A DNA stretch of 64,000 bases from Roseiflexus sp. RS-1 (GTDB taxonomy: Bacteria > Chloroflexota > Chloroflexia > Chloroflexales > Roseiflexaceae): NCBI RefSeq assembly GCF_000016665.1, contig NC_009523.1, positions 4,153,501 through 4,217,500 of the forward strand, read 5' to 3'. Shown piece after piece: positions 56,702-64,000 of the stretch (position 1 is its first letter; the number at the start of each line of letters is the position of its first letter). The notes beneath the pieces were generated by a model that saw nothing but the letters and a program-made list of their open reading frames with translations, did no database searches and was not told the origin of the DNA. A program made the translations under genes and the position numbers.

Positions 56702-58230
56702 GTCTAAATCTGCGCCAACCAGCCATCGAAAAACTGCCAACCGGCATCAGTGGCTTCGACCTGATCGCCAACGGCGGGATTCCCGCCGGTCGAACCACGC
56801 TCGTCTCCGGTACCGCTGGCAGTGCCAAAACGGTCTTTGCCGCCCAGTTTCTCGCCGAAGGCATTCGCAAATATGGCGAGCACGGGGTGTTTGTCACCTT
56901 CGAAGAACCACCCTCGGATATCCGCCGCAACATGGAATCCCTCGGATGGGATATTGCAACGTGGGAGAGCGAGGGGAAGTGGGCATTTGTGGACGCATCG
57001 CCCCAACCCGGCGAGGAAATGCTCTTCGCCGGCAACTATGATCTCGGCGCGCTGCTGGCGCGGATCGAAAATGCGGTTCGTCGCATCGGCGCCAGACGCC
57101 TGTCGATGGACTCGCTCGGCGCAATTTTCACGCAATTCGCCGATAGCGCCGTTGTGCGTCGTGAACTGTTCCGCGTCGTCTCGGCGCTGAAGCGCCTGGG
57201 GGTCACCGCTATCATGACCGGTGAACGCACTCAGGAGTATGGCGATATTGCGCGCTACGGCGTCGAAGAGTTCGTGGCGGATAATGTCATTATTCTGCGC
57301 AACGTGCTGGAGGACGAAAAGCGCCGCCGCACTATCGAGATACTGAAGTTTCGCGGTACGTCGCACCAGAAAGGGGAGTTCCCATTCACAATCATCTCTG
57401 GTGAAGGGATGGTGGTGATACCGCTCTCCGCGATCGAACTCAAACAGCGCTCGTCCGATATTCGCGTGACCTCCGGCAACCCCGAACTCGACCGCATGTG
57501 CGGTGGAGGTTTCTTCCGTGACTCGATCCTGCTCGTGTCGGGTGCGACGGGCACCGGCAAGACGCTGATGACCACCGAGTTCATGGCAGGCGGGGTCAGG
57601 CGGGGTGAGCGCTGCCTGTTGTTTGCGTTCGAGGAGAGTCGCGAGCAGTTGTTCCGCAACGCCACTGGCTGGGGCATCGATTTCGAGCAGATGGAACGGG
57701 ATGGGTTGCTGCGCGTCGTCTGTGAGTATCCCGAAACTGCCGGGCTTGAGGATCATCTGATCGCAATGAAAAAGTTGATCCAGGAGTTCCGCCCCAATCG
57801 CGTGGCGGTCGATAGTCTCTCCGCACTCGAACGCGTCTCGACCATCCGTGGCTTCCGTGAGTTTGTGATCAGTCTCACGTCGTTTATCAAGCATCAGGAA
57901 ATTGCCGGTCTGTTTACGGCAACCACCCCTAGTTTGATGGGGGGAGAGTCGGTGACGGAGACCCATATCTCAACGTTGACCGACTCGATCATCCTGCTGC
58001 GCTATGTCGAGATGTTCGGCGAGATGCGCCGCGGGTTGACGGTGCTGAAGATGCGCGGCTCGATGCACGATAAGGATATTCGCGAGTTTACCATCGATAA
58101 CCGGGGCATGCACATCGGTCGCCCGTTCCGCCAGGTGACCGGCATTCTGTCTGGCAATCCGATCCATATCGCGCCTGGCGAGATCGACCGGATGAACCAG
58201 TTGTTCAATGATGACGAGCCGCAGACGTGA
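56698..58230 (+). CDS. kaiC: Circadian clock ATPase/kinase KaiC
   Basis: A 510-residue double-RecA protein from GTG 56698, overlapping the kaiB stop (GTGA). [11 protein letters not shown] (residues 37-45) and VTFEEPP (E69, E70). [11 protein letters not shown] (282-289), FAFEES (E312, E313). Phosphosites Ser425 and Thr426 in [17 protein letters not shown] are conserved, as in S431/T432 of Synechococcus KaiC. The C-terminal tail ([18 protein letters not shown]) keeps the A-loop region that KaiA binds. It should form a hexamer with slow ATPase, autokinase and phosphatase activities. All residues for a working timer are present. Confidence 0.97.
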   Translation: MSLNLRQPAIEKLPTGISGFDLIANGGIPAGRTTLVSGTAGSAKTVFAAQFLAEGIRKYGEHGVFVTFEEPPSDIRRNMESLGWDIATWESEGKWAFVDASPQPGEEMLFAGNYDLGALLARIENAVRRIGARRLSMDSLGAIFTQFADSAVVRRELFRVVSALKRLGVTAIMTGERTQEYGDIARYGVEEFVADNVIILRNVLEDEKRRRTIEILKFRGTSHQKGEFPFTIISGEGMVVIPLSAIELKQRSSDIRVTSGNPELDRMCGGGFFRDSILLVSGATGTGKTLMTTEFMAGGVRRGERCLLFAFEESREQLFRNATGWGIDFEQMERDGLLRVVCEYPETAGLEDHLIAMKKLIQEFRPNRVAVDSLSALERVSTIRGFREFVISLTSFIKHQEIAGLFTATTPSLMGGESVTETHISTLTDSIILLRYVEMFGEMRRGLTVLKMRGSMHDKDIREFTIDNRGMHIGRPFRQVTGILSGNPIHIAPGEIDRMNQLFNDDEPQT

Positions 58231-58306
58231 GATGGGCAGTCAACGATATTCGTAACCCTGCAAGCCTGACGGTGGGACAGCCCCTGCGCATACCACGGAG
58301 ATTGCC

Positions 58307-59788
58307 ATGAATCGCACCGATGTGTTGACCGACCTGCGACGTGTCGTTGGACCGCGCGCCGTCATCGATGACGCTGCCACGCTGCTGACCTATGAGGCGG
58401 ATGGGTGTGTACTGGATACGCATCCGCCCAACGTTGTCGTGCTGCCGGCAACAACCGAGGAAACTGCGGCAGTCGTGCAGATCGCCAACCGCGCCGGGAT
58501 GCCGATCGTACCGCGCGGTGCAGGCACCGGTCTGTCTGGCGGCGCGACGCCGATCCACGGCGGGATTGTGATCTCGACGGCGCGGATGGAACGGGTGCTG
58601 GAAGTGGATGTGCGCAATCGACGGGCACGGGTGCAACCGGGGGTGATCAACTGGGAACTGTCGCAGTACCTGGGACAGTACGGGTATGCGTTCATGCCCG
58701 ACCCATCCTCCCAGAAGGCGTGCACCATCGGCGGCAACATTGCCAACAATAGTGGCGGACCACACTGCCTCAAGTATGGACTGACGACCAACCACGTCCT
58801 GGCGCTGCGCGTGGTGCTGCCCGATGGCAGTGTGATCTGGACGGGTGACGGGCGGCAGGATGGCATCGGCTATGACCTGGCAGGTGTGTTGACCGGCAGC
58901 GAGGGAACGTGCGGCATCATTACCGAGGCATGGGTGCGAATGACGCGCCTGCCGGAAGCGTTGCGCGTGGTGCTGGCGCTGTTCCCGGACATTCCATCGG
59001 CGTCACAGACGGTTTCGACGGTTATTGCGCGCGGGTTTCTGCCAGCTGCGCTGGAAATGATGGATCACCTGGCGATCCGCGCTGTGAACGGCATGTATCG
59101 CCTGGGATTGCCTGAGAGCGCCGGAGCGGCGCTGCTGATCGAACTTGACGGCGTCAACGATGGGCTGGACGACCTGCTCGCCGAAATTACCGGCATCTGC
59201 CGCGATCTCGGCGCGATGGAGGTGCGTCCGGCGAAAACCGCTGCTGAACAGGCGCAGGTCTGGGCTGCGCGCAAAAATGCATTTGGCGCTATGGGACGCC
59301 TGGCACCAACGTACTACCTGGTCGATACGGTTGTGCCGCGCACGCGCCTGCCGGCGACGCTGGCACGCGTCGGTGAGGTGTCGCGCGATTACCGCCTGCC
59401 GATTGCGAATGTCTTTCATGCGGGCGATGGCAACCTGCATCCGCTCATTCTGTTCGACCGACGCGACAAGGGGCAACTCGAACGTGCGCTTCTTGCCGCT
59501 ACCGACATTCTGCGCGAGTCGATCAATCAGGGCGGAGTGATCAGCGGCGAGCACGGGATTGGCGTCGAAAAGCGCGATTACATGGATCTGCTGTTTACCA
59601 CCGACGATCTGGCAGCGATGGCCGGTCTGAAGCGCAGTTTCGATCCGCGTGAAATCTTCAATCCCGGCAAGATTTTCCCGAAAGGGGTCGGATGCGGCGA
59701 ACTGGCTGCACTGCGCCGACGTGGCTTGCCAGCCGCTGAACTGATCGGCGCAGACACGGGCAGCGTGTCGTCAGGAACGTGGTTGTGA
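58307..59788 (+). CDS. glcD: FAD-linked oxidase, glycolate oxidase subunit GlcD-like
   Basis: A 493-residue FAD-binding oxidase. Residues 40-220 form the PCMH-type FAD domain (PRGAGTGLSGGATPIHGGIVIS, PDPSSQKACTIGGNIANNSGGPHCLKYG, GSEGTCGIITEAWV) and the rest the vanillyl-alcohol-oxidase C domain with NVFHAGDGNLHPLILFD and SGEHGIGVEKRDYM. It oxidises glycolate or D-lactate. In phototrophs glycolate from phosphoglycolate is the likely substrate. ATG 58307 with CACGGAG upstream. Separated from glcE by 577 bp of repeat and remnant DNA; no glcF is in the window. Confidence 0.93.
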   Translation: MNRTDVLTDLRRVVGPRAVIDDAATLLTYEADGCVLDTHPPNVVVLPATTEETAAVVQIANRAGMPIVPRGAGTGLSGGATPIHGGIVISTARMERVLEVDVRNRRARVQPGVINWELSQYLGQYGYAFMPDPSSQKACTIGGNIANNSGGPHCLKYGLTTNHVLALRVVLPDGSVIWTGDGRQDGIGYDLAGVLTGSEGTCGIITEAWVRMTRLPEALRVVLALFPDIPSASQTVSTVIARGFLPAALEMMDHLAIRAVNGMYRLGLPESAGAALLIELDGVNDGLDDLLAEITGICRDLGAMEVRPAKTAAEQAQVWAARKNAFGAMGRLAPTYYLVDTVVPRTRLPATLARVGEVSRDYRLPIANVFHAGDGNLHPLILFDRRDKGQLERALLAATDILRESINQGGVISGEHGIGVEKRDYMDLLFTTDDLAAMAGLKRSFDPREIFNPGKIFPKGVGCGELAALRRRGLPAAELIGADTGSVSSGTWL

Positions 59789-59895
59789 GAGGTGAGGTTG
59801 AACGTTGCAGGTTGAACGTGGCAGGTTGAACGTGGCAGGTTGAACGTGGCAGGTTGAACGTGGCAGGTTGAACGTGGCAGGTTGAACGTTCGGGG
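59788..59895. repeat. GGCAGGTTGAACGT 14-bp tandem array
   Basis: About six units of GTGGCAGGTTGAACGT-type (14 bp) run right after the glcD stop. It is the same minisatellite family as at 28576, 29092 and 44398. The following 120 bp (59896-60015) have no clear features. Confidence 0.9.
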
Positions 59896-60015
59896 GTGCG
59901 AATTCAGGTTGACAGTGGGAACGTGCAAAGGTACGTAGAGGCGTTGCACGGCAACATCTGCGCGGTACCGGATATGCAATGGCGCAACGATAAGGTTTGA
60001 AGATCGAGGCGATGA

Positions 60016-60369
60016 CCGGATATTCTTTTCATTGCCCACGAACGGGTTCACCTGATCCAACCGACATTCCTCGACGGCGCGGCAGACCTGGTGGTGGAAA
60101 TTATTTCACCGGAGAGTGATGAACGCGACCGTGGCGAGAAGTTTATCGAATATGAAGCGGCAGGCGTGCGTGAGTACTGGCTCATCGATCCGCTCCGTGA
60201 GGAGGCGATGTTTTACCAGTTAACGCCCCAGGGTCGCTATCGCCTGGTCGTTCCATCACCGGATGGCGTGTACCACTCTGCCGTTATCGCCGGGCTATGG
60301 TTGCGCGTCGAATGGCTCTGGCAGCGACCGCCGGTGTTGCGTATCCTGAAAGAACTGGGCGTCCTATGA
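60016..60369 (+). pseudogene. N-terminally truncated Uma2/DUF820 protein
   Basis: The frame after TGA 60013-60015 reads PDILFIAHERVHLIQPTFLDGAADLVVEIISPESDERDRG..., then VREYWLIDPLREEAMFYQ and WLRVEWLWQRPPVLRIL to TGA 60367-60369. Uma2 (restriction-endonuclease-like DUF820) proteins have about 190-210 residues; the first 80 or so, including the N-terminal helices, are missing. The catalytic-like VVEIISPES and EYEAAGVREYW are there. A start at GTG 60088 or nearby would give a shorter product. The stop overlaps the glcE ATG (ATGA). Probably a remnant, but the coupling means it may still be translated. Confidence 0.75.
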
Positions 60370-61649
60370 ATCTGAACGAGGCACTCCGCACTGCTCTCCC
60401 TCCTGATACAGTCCAGGATGATGCCCCAACGCTGGAAGCATTCAGCGTGCAGGGGGTGCGCCCCCTGTGCGTCGTTACGCCTGGCAACGTCGAGGAACTC
60501 CAGGCAACGCTGCGCATCGCCGCAGAGCGCCGCGCAGCGCTGGCGGCGTGGGGCGGCGGAACGCAACAACTGATTGGCGCGCCGCCAACCCGCCTCGACC
60601 TGGTGGTGCGCACGACACGGCTTAACCGGGTGCTGGCGCACACTCCCGATGACCTGACGATTTCCGTTGAGGCAGGGATGACGTTTGGCGCACTCCGCAC
60701 CTATCTGGCGCAGCACGGTCAAATGCTGGCGCTTGACCCGCCGTTGCCGGATCGGGCGACGATTGGCGGGTTGATCGCCACGGCAACCGACGGACCGCGA
60801 CGGTTGGGGTACGGCACGCTGCGCGATGTGCTGATCGGGATTGCAGTGGTTGAAGTCGGCGGGCGACTCTCACGCGGCGGCGGCATGGTGGTCAAGAACG
60901 TCAGCGGCTTCGACATGATGAAACTCTACCTGGGAAGTTTCGGCACGCTGGCGGTCATTGCCAGCGCAAATTTCAAACTGTTGCCGCAACCGCGCGCGGC
61001 AGGAACAATCCTGTGCCGATTCAACGACCCCAAACCGGCGTTTGCCGCGCTCGACGAACTCGATGGCACCCAACTGGCGCCAGTCGCTGCTGAATACCTG
61101 AACCGCAGTGCGCTCGCTGCCGTGGGACAATCCGGCGTCTGTGCGCTGGCGTTGATGGCGGAAGGCCTGCCGCAGGCGGTTGAACGTCAGATGAACGATA
61201 TGAGCGCCATCATGCGACGCCACGGCGCGCAATCAGTTGAGCGGCTGCACGGTGGCGAGGCGGAGGCGCTCTGGTCAGCCATTGCCGACCTGCCGCAGAC
61301 TGCAACACTCGCCGCAGATGAAGCTGTAGTGAAACTGTCGGTATTGCCGACCGATGTGGCATCCGCCATCGCACAGTGTGAAGCGTCCGCCGCCCGTGTC
61401 GGCTCATCGGTCGCCATCAATGCGCGGGCGCTCAGTGGTGTGCTGTACGCCAGAGTACGATCGGTCACCGCTGCTGCACTCACAACCCTGACAGCCGAAC
61501 TGCCGGGTCTTCAGTGGGTGGCGACGACGCTGCCCGATACGCCGCGCTGGGGGGCGCCGCCGCAGGGTCTCGATGTAATGCGGCGCATCCGCGACGAATT
61601 CGATCCGCTCCACCTATTGAATCCCGGACGATTTGTGCCAGGACTGTGA
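60366..61649 (+). CDS. glcE: FAD-binding protein, glycolate oxidase subunit GlcE-like
   Basis: A 427-residue protein from ATG 60366. It has the FAD-PCMH core PLCVVTPGNVEELQATLRIAAERRAALAAWGGGTQQLIGAP, AQHGQMLALDPPLPDRATIGGLIATATDGPRRLGYG and NVSGFDMMKLYLGSFGTLAV, and a short C-terminal end DEFDPLHLLNPGRFVPGL. It matches GlcE, the second flavin subunit, which lacks the full C domain of GlcD. Overlaps the Uma2 stop; likely still in one unit with glcD. Activity would need GlcF or another electron acceptor. Confidence 0.92.
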   Translation: MNLNEALRTALPPDTVQDDAPTLEAFSVQGVRPLCVVTPGNVEELQATLRIAAERRAALAAWGGGTQQLIGAPPTRLDLVVRTTRLNRVLAHTPDDLTISVEAGMTFGALRTYLAQHGQMLALDPPLPDRATIGGLIATATDGPRRLGYGTLRDVLIGIAVVEVGGRLSRGGGMVVKNVSGFDMMKLYLGSFGTLAVIASANFKLLPQPRAAGTILCRFNDPKPAFAALDELDGTQLAPVAAEYLNRSALAAVGQSGVCALALMAEGLPQAVERQMNDMSAIMRRHGAQSVERLHGGEAEALWSAIADLPQTATLAADEAVVKLSVLPTDVASAIAQCEASAARVGSSVAINARALSGVLYARVRSVTAAALTTLTAELPGLQWVATTLPDTPRWGAPPQGLDVMRRIRDEFDPLHLLNPGRFVPGL

Positions 61650-61679
61650 GGCTCAAGGTTCCACGGCGAATCTTGCCCG

Positions 61680-62402
61680 ATGACGATGGAGTCGATCATG
61701 ACAGCGAGTGAATGGACCGGACTGGGCATTTCGTATGCTTACGCTATCGGATTGCTGCTGACCGGCGAGGCATTGCATCGTTTTGCCGGCTTGCCCGCCG
61801 ACCTGACGCGCAAGATTATCCACATCGGCGCAGGGATGTGGGTCTTCGGTATTCTGACGCTCTTTGATCGTTGGGAAATCGGGATTATTCCCTTTGCGAC
61901 CTTCATCTTCGTCAACTTCATCCTCTACCGGTACCGGATTGTACGCGCAATGGATCGGGAGGACAGTTCGCCCGGCACGATCTACTTTGCCCTTGCGATC
62001 ACCACGATCTATGCGTTGTTGTGGCGACCGCAGGGTCCGGTTGATCGCGGAGTGGCAGCGACGGCTGGTGTGATGGCAATGACGTGGGGTGACGCGCTGG
62101 CAGCGCTTGTGGGTCAGCGCATCGGTCGGCACAGGTACACTATCGGTCAGAGTAGCCGGACGCTGGAAGGGTCTGCGGTTATGTTTGCGGTCAGCGCGAT
62201 AGCGATGCTGCTCACGGTGCTGTTTCTTCCAGGCTCAGCGCTGGCGCCATTTGCCCCGACCGTCGCGCCAGCGCGCGCCGTTCTGGCTGCTCTGCTCGGC
62301 GCTATCGTCGCTACCGTGGTCGAGGCGGTATCGCCGCATGGAACCGACAATCTGAGCGTTCCTGTCGCCGCGGCAGCCGTTGCGTTTCTGGCGGGAATCT
62401 GA
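61680..62402 (+). CDS. Phytol/dolichol-kinase-like membrane protein
   Basis: A 240-residue integral membrane protein with about six or seven helices. The motif RKIIHIGAGMWVFGILTLF and the CDP-alcohol/phytol kinase region MTWGDALAALVGQRIGRHRYTIGQSSRTLEGSAVMF, with VSPHGTDNLSVP near the end, match the DUF56/VTE5-type phytol and farnesol kinases. A chlorophyll-using phototroph could use it to reuse phytol or geranylgeraniol chains. An ATG at 61680 is used, but ATG 61689 or 61698 are possible. 30 bp after glcE. Confidence 0.83.
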   Translation: MTMESIMTASEWTGLGISYAYAIGLLLTGEALHRFAGLPADLTRKIIHIGAGMWVFGILTLFDRWEIGIIPFATFIFVNFILYRYRIVRAMDREDSSPGTIYFALAITTIYALLWRPQGPVDRGVAATAGVMAMTWGDALAALVGQRIGRHRYTIGQSSRTLEGSAVMFAVSAIAMLLTVLFLPGSALAPFAPTVAPARAVLAALLGAIVATVVEAVSPHGTDNLSVPVAAAAVAFLAGI

Positions 62403-62403
62403 T

Positions 62404-62964
62404 TCAGCGCTTCGATTTGATGCGTTCGGAGAATTGTTTTCGCGCTTTCATCACCTTTGGCGCGACGACTGCCATACAGTACCCCTGGTACGGATTCTTT
62501 GCAAAATATTCCTGGTGGTACTCTTCCGCCATCCAGAACTCTGTAAACGGCTTCACTTCGGTTACGATCGGCGCGCTCCAGATTTTTGCGGCGTTCAATG
62601 CAGCGATGGTTTCTTCGGCAATCCGGCGCTGATCTTCGTTGTGATACAGAATGATCGAACGGTACTGCGGACCGACGTCGGCGCCCTGACGGTTGGGCGT
62701 GGTCGGGTCGTGAATGCTGAAAAAGATGTCCAGCAGGTCGCGAAACGTGATGACCTGCGGATCGAACGTGATCTGCACAACTTCGGCGTGACCGGTTCTG
62801 CCGGTGCAGACCTCCTCGTATGTCGGGTTGGGCTTGTGCCCGCCAGCATACCCCGATTCGACGCTGATGACCCCTTCGATCTCGTCGTACACGGCTTCGA
62901 GACACCAGAAACACCCGCCGCCCAGCGTGGCGACGTCGCGTTTGGGAACGATTGTATCAGTCAT
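62404..62964 (-). CDS. msrA: Peptide-methionine (S)-S-oxide reductase
   Basis: A 186-residue MsrA from ATG 62964 (AGGAGCTCTT upstream). It has the catalytic GGGCFWCLEAVYDEIEGV, SGYAGGHKPNPTYEEVCTGRTGHAEVV, and DVGPQYRSIILYHNEDQ. Resolving cysteine may be in QGYCMAVV near residue 165. It repairs oxidised methionine residues with thioredoxin. It converges with the phytol-kinase-like gene (1-bp gap), so the two 3' ends abut. Confidence 0.96.
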   Translation of the reverse strand: MTDTIVPKRDVATLGGGCFWCLEAVYDEIEGVISVESGYAGGHKPNPTYEEVCTGRTGHAEVVQITFDPQVITFRDLLDIFFSIHDPTTPNRQGADVGPQYRSIILYHNEDQRRIAEETIAALNAAKIWSAPIVTEVKPFTEFWMAEEYHQEYFAKNPYQGYCMAVVAPKVMKARKQFSERIKSKR

Positions 62965-63095
62965 AAGAGCTCCTGAGTGCCGGGATATCTGTTCGTACGC
63001 AATAGTATACGTCACCTGCAGCAGATGGATGTCGCCGCACGCAACGTGCGCCTTCAACTGTCAGGAGGGGCGCAACCCGCGCTTGCACCCTCGCT

Positions 63096-63475
63096 GGTAC
63101 CTGTTCACACCTGGGGTCATCCACAAACCTGGGAGCGCGGGCGTCCCGCCCGCACTGCGTCTCCAAGAGCAAGATGCCCAGGAGACATCATCGGGTACCT
63201 GTTCACACCTGGGGTCATCCACAAACCTGGGAGCGCGGGCGTCCCGCCCGCACCGCGTCTCCGAGGGCAAGATGCCCAGGAGACATCATCGGGTACCTGT
63301 TCACACCTGGGGTCATCCACAAACCTGGGAGCGCGGGCGTCCCGCCCGCACCGCGTCTCCAAGAGCAAGATGCCCTCGCTCCAGGAGACATCATCTCTCC
63401 GAGGGCAAGATGCCCTCGCTCCAGGAGACATCATCTCTCCGAGGGCAAGATGCCCTCGCTCCAGGAGACATGGAA
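63096..63475. repeat. Two adjacent tandem arrays: 98 bp x 3 and 40 bp x 3
   Basis: A 98-bp unit starting GGTACCTGTTCACACCTGGG repeats three times from 63096, 63194 and 63292, each with a GCGGGCG-TCC-CGCCCGC palindrome and AGATGCCCAGGAGACATCAT. Then the 40-bp unit GAGGGCAAGATGCCCTCGCTCCAGGAGACATCATCTCTCC repeats at 63361 (with AAGAGC), 63401 and 63441. The second array is related to the end of the first. No spacer diversity, so not CRISPR. The flank 62965-63095 holds nothing else. Confidence 0.92.
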
Positions 63476-63511
63476 CACGTACCCCCGCCGCTGCGTCTCC
63501 ACCTGGCAGTA

Positions 63512-63520
63512 TGCTATAAT
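63512..63520 (+). promoter_or_regulatory. Extended -10 promoter
   Basis: TGCTATAAT lies 42 bp before the ATG at 63563, without a -35 match. It follows the tandem repeats directly. Confidence 0.55.
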
Positions 63521-63562
63521 GCGCCGTCTGAACGAGTGCGAAGCCAGACACCGGAACGGGAT

Positions 63563-64000
63563 ATGAAACGAACGTGGCATGCGGGCATTGTTGGAGCAGT
63601 CGCGCTTGGACTTATTCTGATGAGCACCGTATTCGTCGCAGTGCAGGAGCGGATGGGGCGGTGTGCAGCAGTGCCATTGATCGCTGACGATCTGCTGGGC
63701 GCGCCTGATTTTTCCAACCTGGCGCCCGGTACGCCGACCGGCGTTCTGTTGCCGGTCGGCTGGAGCGCAGCCGCAAGCGGCGTACAGGTTGGCGACTTTA
63801 CCGTTTCCGGTTCAGGGCGCTCGTTCCAACTCCTCGGCATCGCCAACCACCTCCGCACCCCGTCGGTCGCCGTGCGACCTGGCGTGTCGTACTGCGCCAC
63901 TGCGCAGGCGCTCGCCGACTCGTCTTCGGCGACTCGGGTGCGCCTCGGATTTCACTGGCTCGACGCCAGCGGCGACATCCTGCGCGTCGACTGGAGCGGG
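63563..64000 (+). CDS. Membrane-anchored extracellular protein (3' end outside window)
   Basis: The frame from ATG 63563 is open to the window end (146 codons). Residues 9-28 form a signal anchor or signal peptide (IVGAVALGLILMSTVFVAV). The exported part starts with APDFSNLAPGTPTGVLLPVGWSAAASGVQVGDFTVSGSG and continues FQLLGIANHLRTPSVAVRPGVSYCATAQALADSSSATRVRLGFHWLDASG, like carbohydrate-binding (CBM-like) jelly-roll domains. A full function cannot be given. Ribosome site CCGGAACGGG is only moderate. Confidence 0.7.
   Translation, partial: MKRTWHAGIVGAVALGLILMSTVFVAVQERMGRCAAVPLIADDLLGAPDFSNLAPGTPTGVLLPVGWSAAASGVQVGDFTVSGSGRSFQLLGIANHLRTPSVAVRPGVSYCATAQALADSSSATRVRLGFHWLDASGDILRVDWSG

Noticed and set aside
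63096-63475. CRISPR-like array.
   Set aside because: The units are tandem with no unique spacers, the cores are palindromic, and no cas genes are near.

Overview
The window looks like chromosomal DNA of a filamentous anoxygenic phototroph of the Chloroflexota, most like Roseiflexus. This is inferred from remembered gene content and protein style (kaiB-kaiC, a Chloroflexi-type EF-Tu, a phytol-kinase-like protein, many small lineage genes, high GC); no search was run. Most of it is housekeeping DNA, broken by intergenic repeat families that are more active than usual.

Layout: 1-7.3 kb holds a zinc-ribbon membrane protein (partial), a DUF4139 protein, a mazE gene with a truncated mazF, an IS110-type element, a GH13 glucosidase and an HD hydrolase. 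7.5-19.2 kb has a secreted golvesin-type protein, a 216-bp tandem duplication, a DUF4097 protein, a NYN RNase-like protein, a lipoprotein, an IMPase, a radical SAM enzyme, threonine deaminase and a large MalT/SARP-like regulator. 19.5-24.6 kb is the translation block: consensus promoter, tRNA-Tyr, tRNA-Thr, tuf, secE, nusG, rplK, rplA, L10 leader with attenuator, rplJ, rplL; neither rpmG nor rpoB is adjacent. 24.6-42.6 kb carries a frameshifted gene fragment, a cysteinyl-tRNA synthetase with strong MshC character, a glycosyltransferase, an MFS protein, miaA, a PHP phosphoesterase, a Sat-CysC fusion, two alkaline-phosphatase-superfamily proteins, lgt, a fumarase/aspartase, an ArsA-like protein, a DA1-like LIM peptidase, a sirtuin and prfB with its programmed frameshift.

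42.7-53.0 kb is a nine-gene minus-strand tad (Flp-type pilus/secretion) operon: cpaB, cpaE, cpaF, tadB, tadC, a VWA protein, and three TadE/TadG-like pseudopilins, one carrying a Thr-Pro stalk of about 270 residues. No Flp pilin or prepilin peptidase is seen.

53.5-58.2 kb is the most interesting locus: a CheY-like regulator diverging from a soluble PAS histidine kinase, a response regulator whose C-terminal half looks like the KaiA/RsbU helical domain, then kaiB and kaiC with a 4-bp overlap. It reads as a compact clock with two-component input and a candidate KaiA substitute. 58.3-64 kb has glcD and glcE split by a minisatellite and an Uma2 remnant, a phytol-kinase-like membrane protein, msrA, tandem repeats and the start of an unknown anchored protein.

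Several genes end inside dispersed repeats that supply their stop codons, so repeat insertion appears to have trimmed 3' ends here repeatedly.
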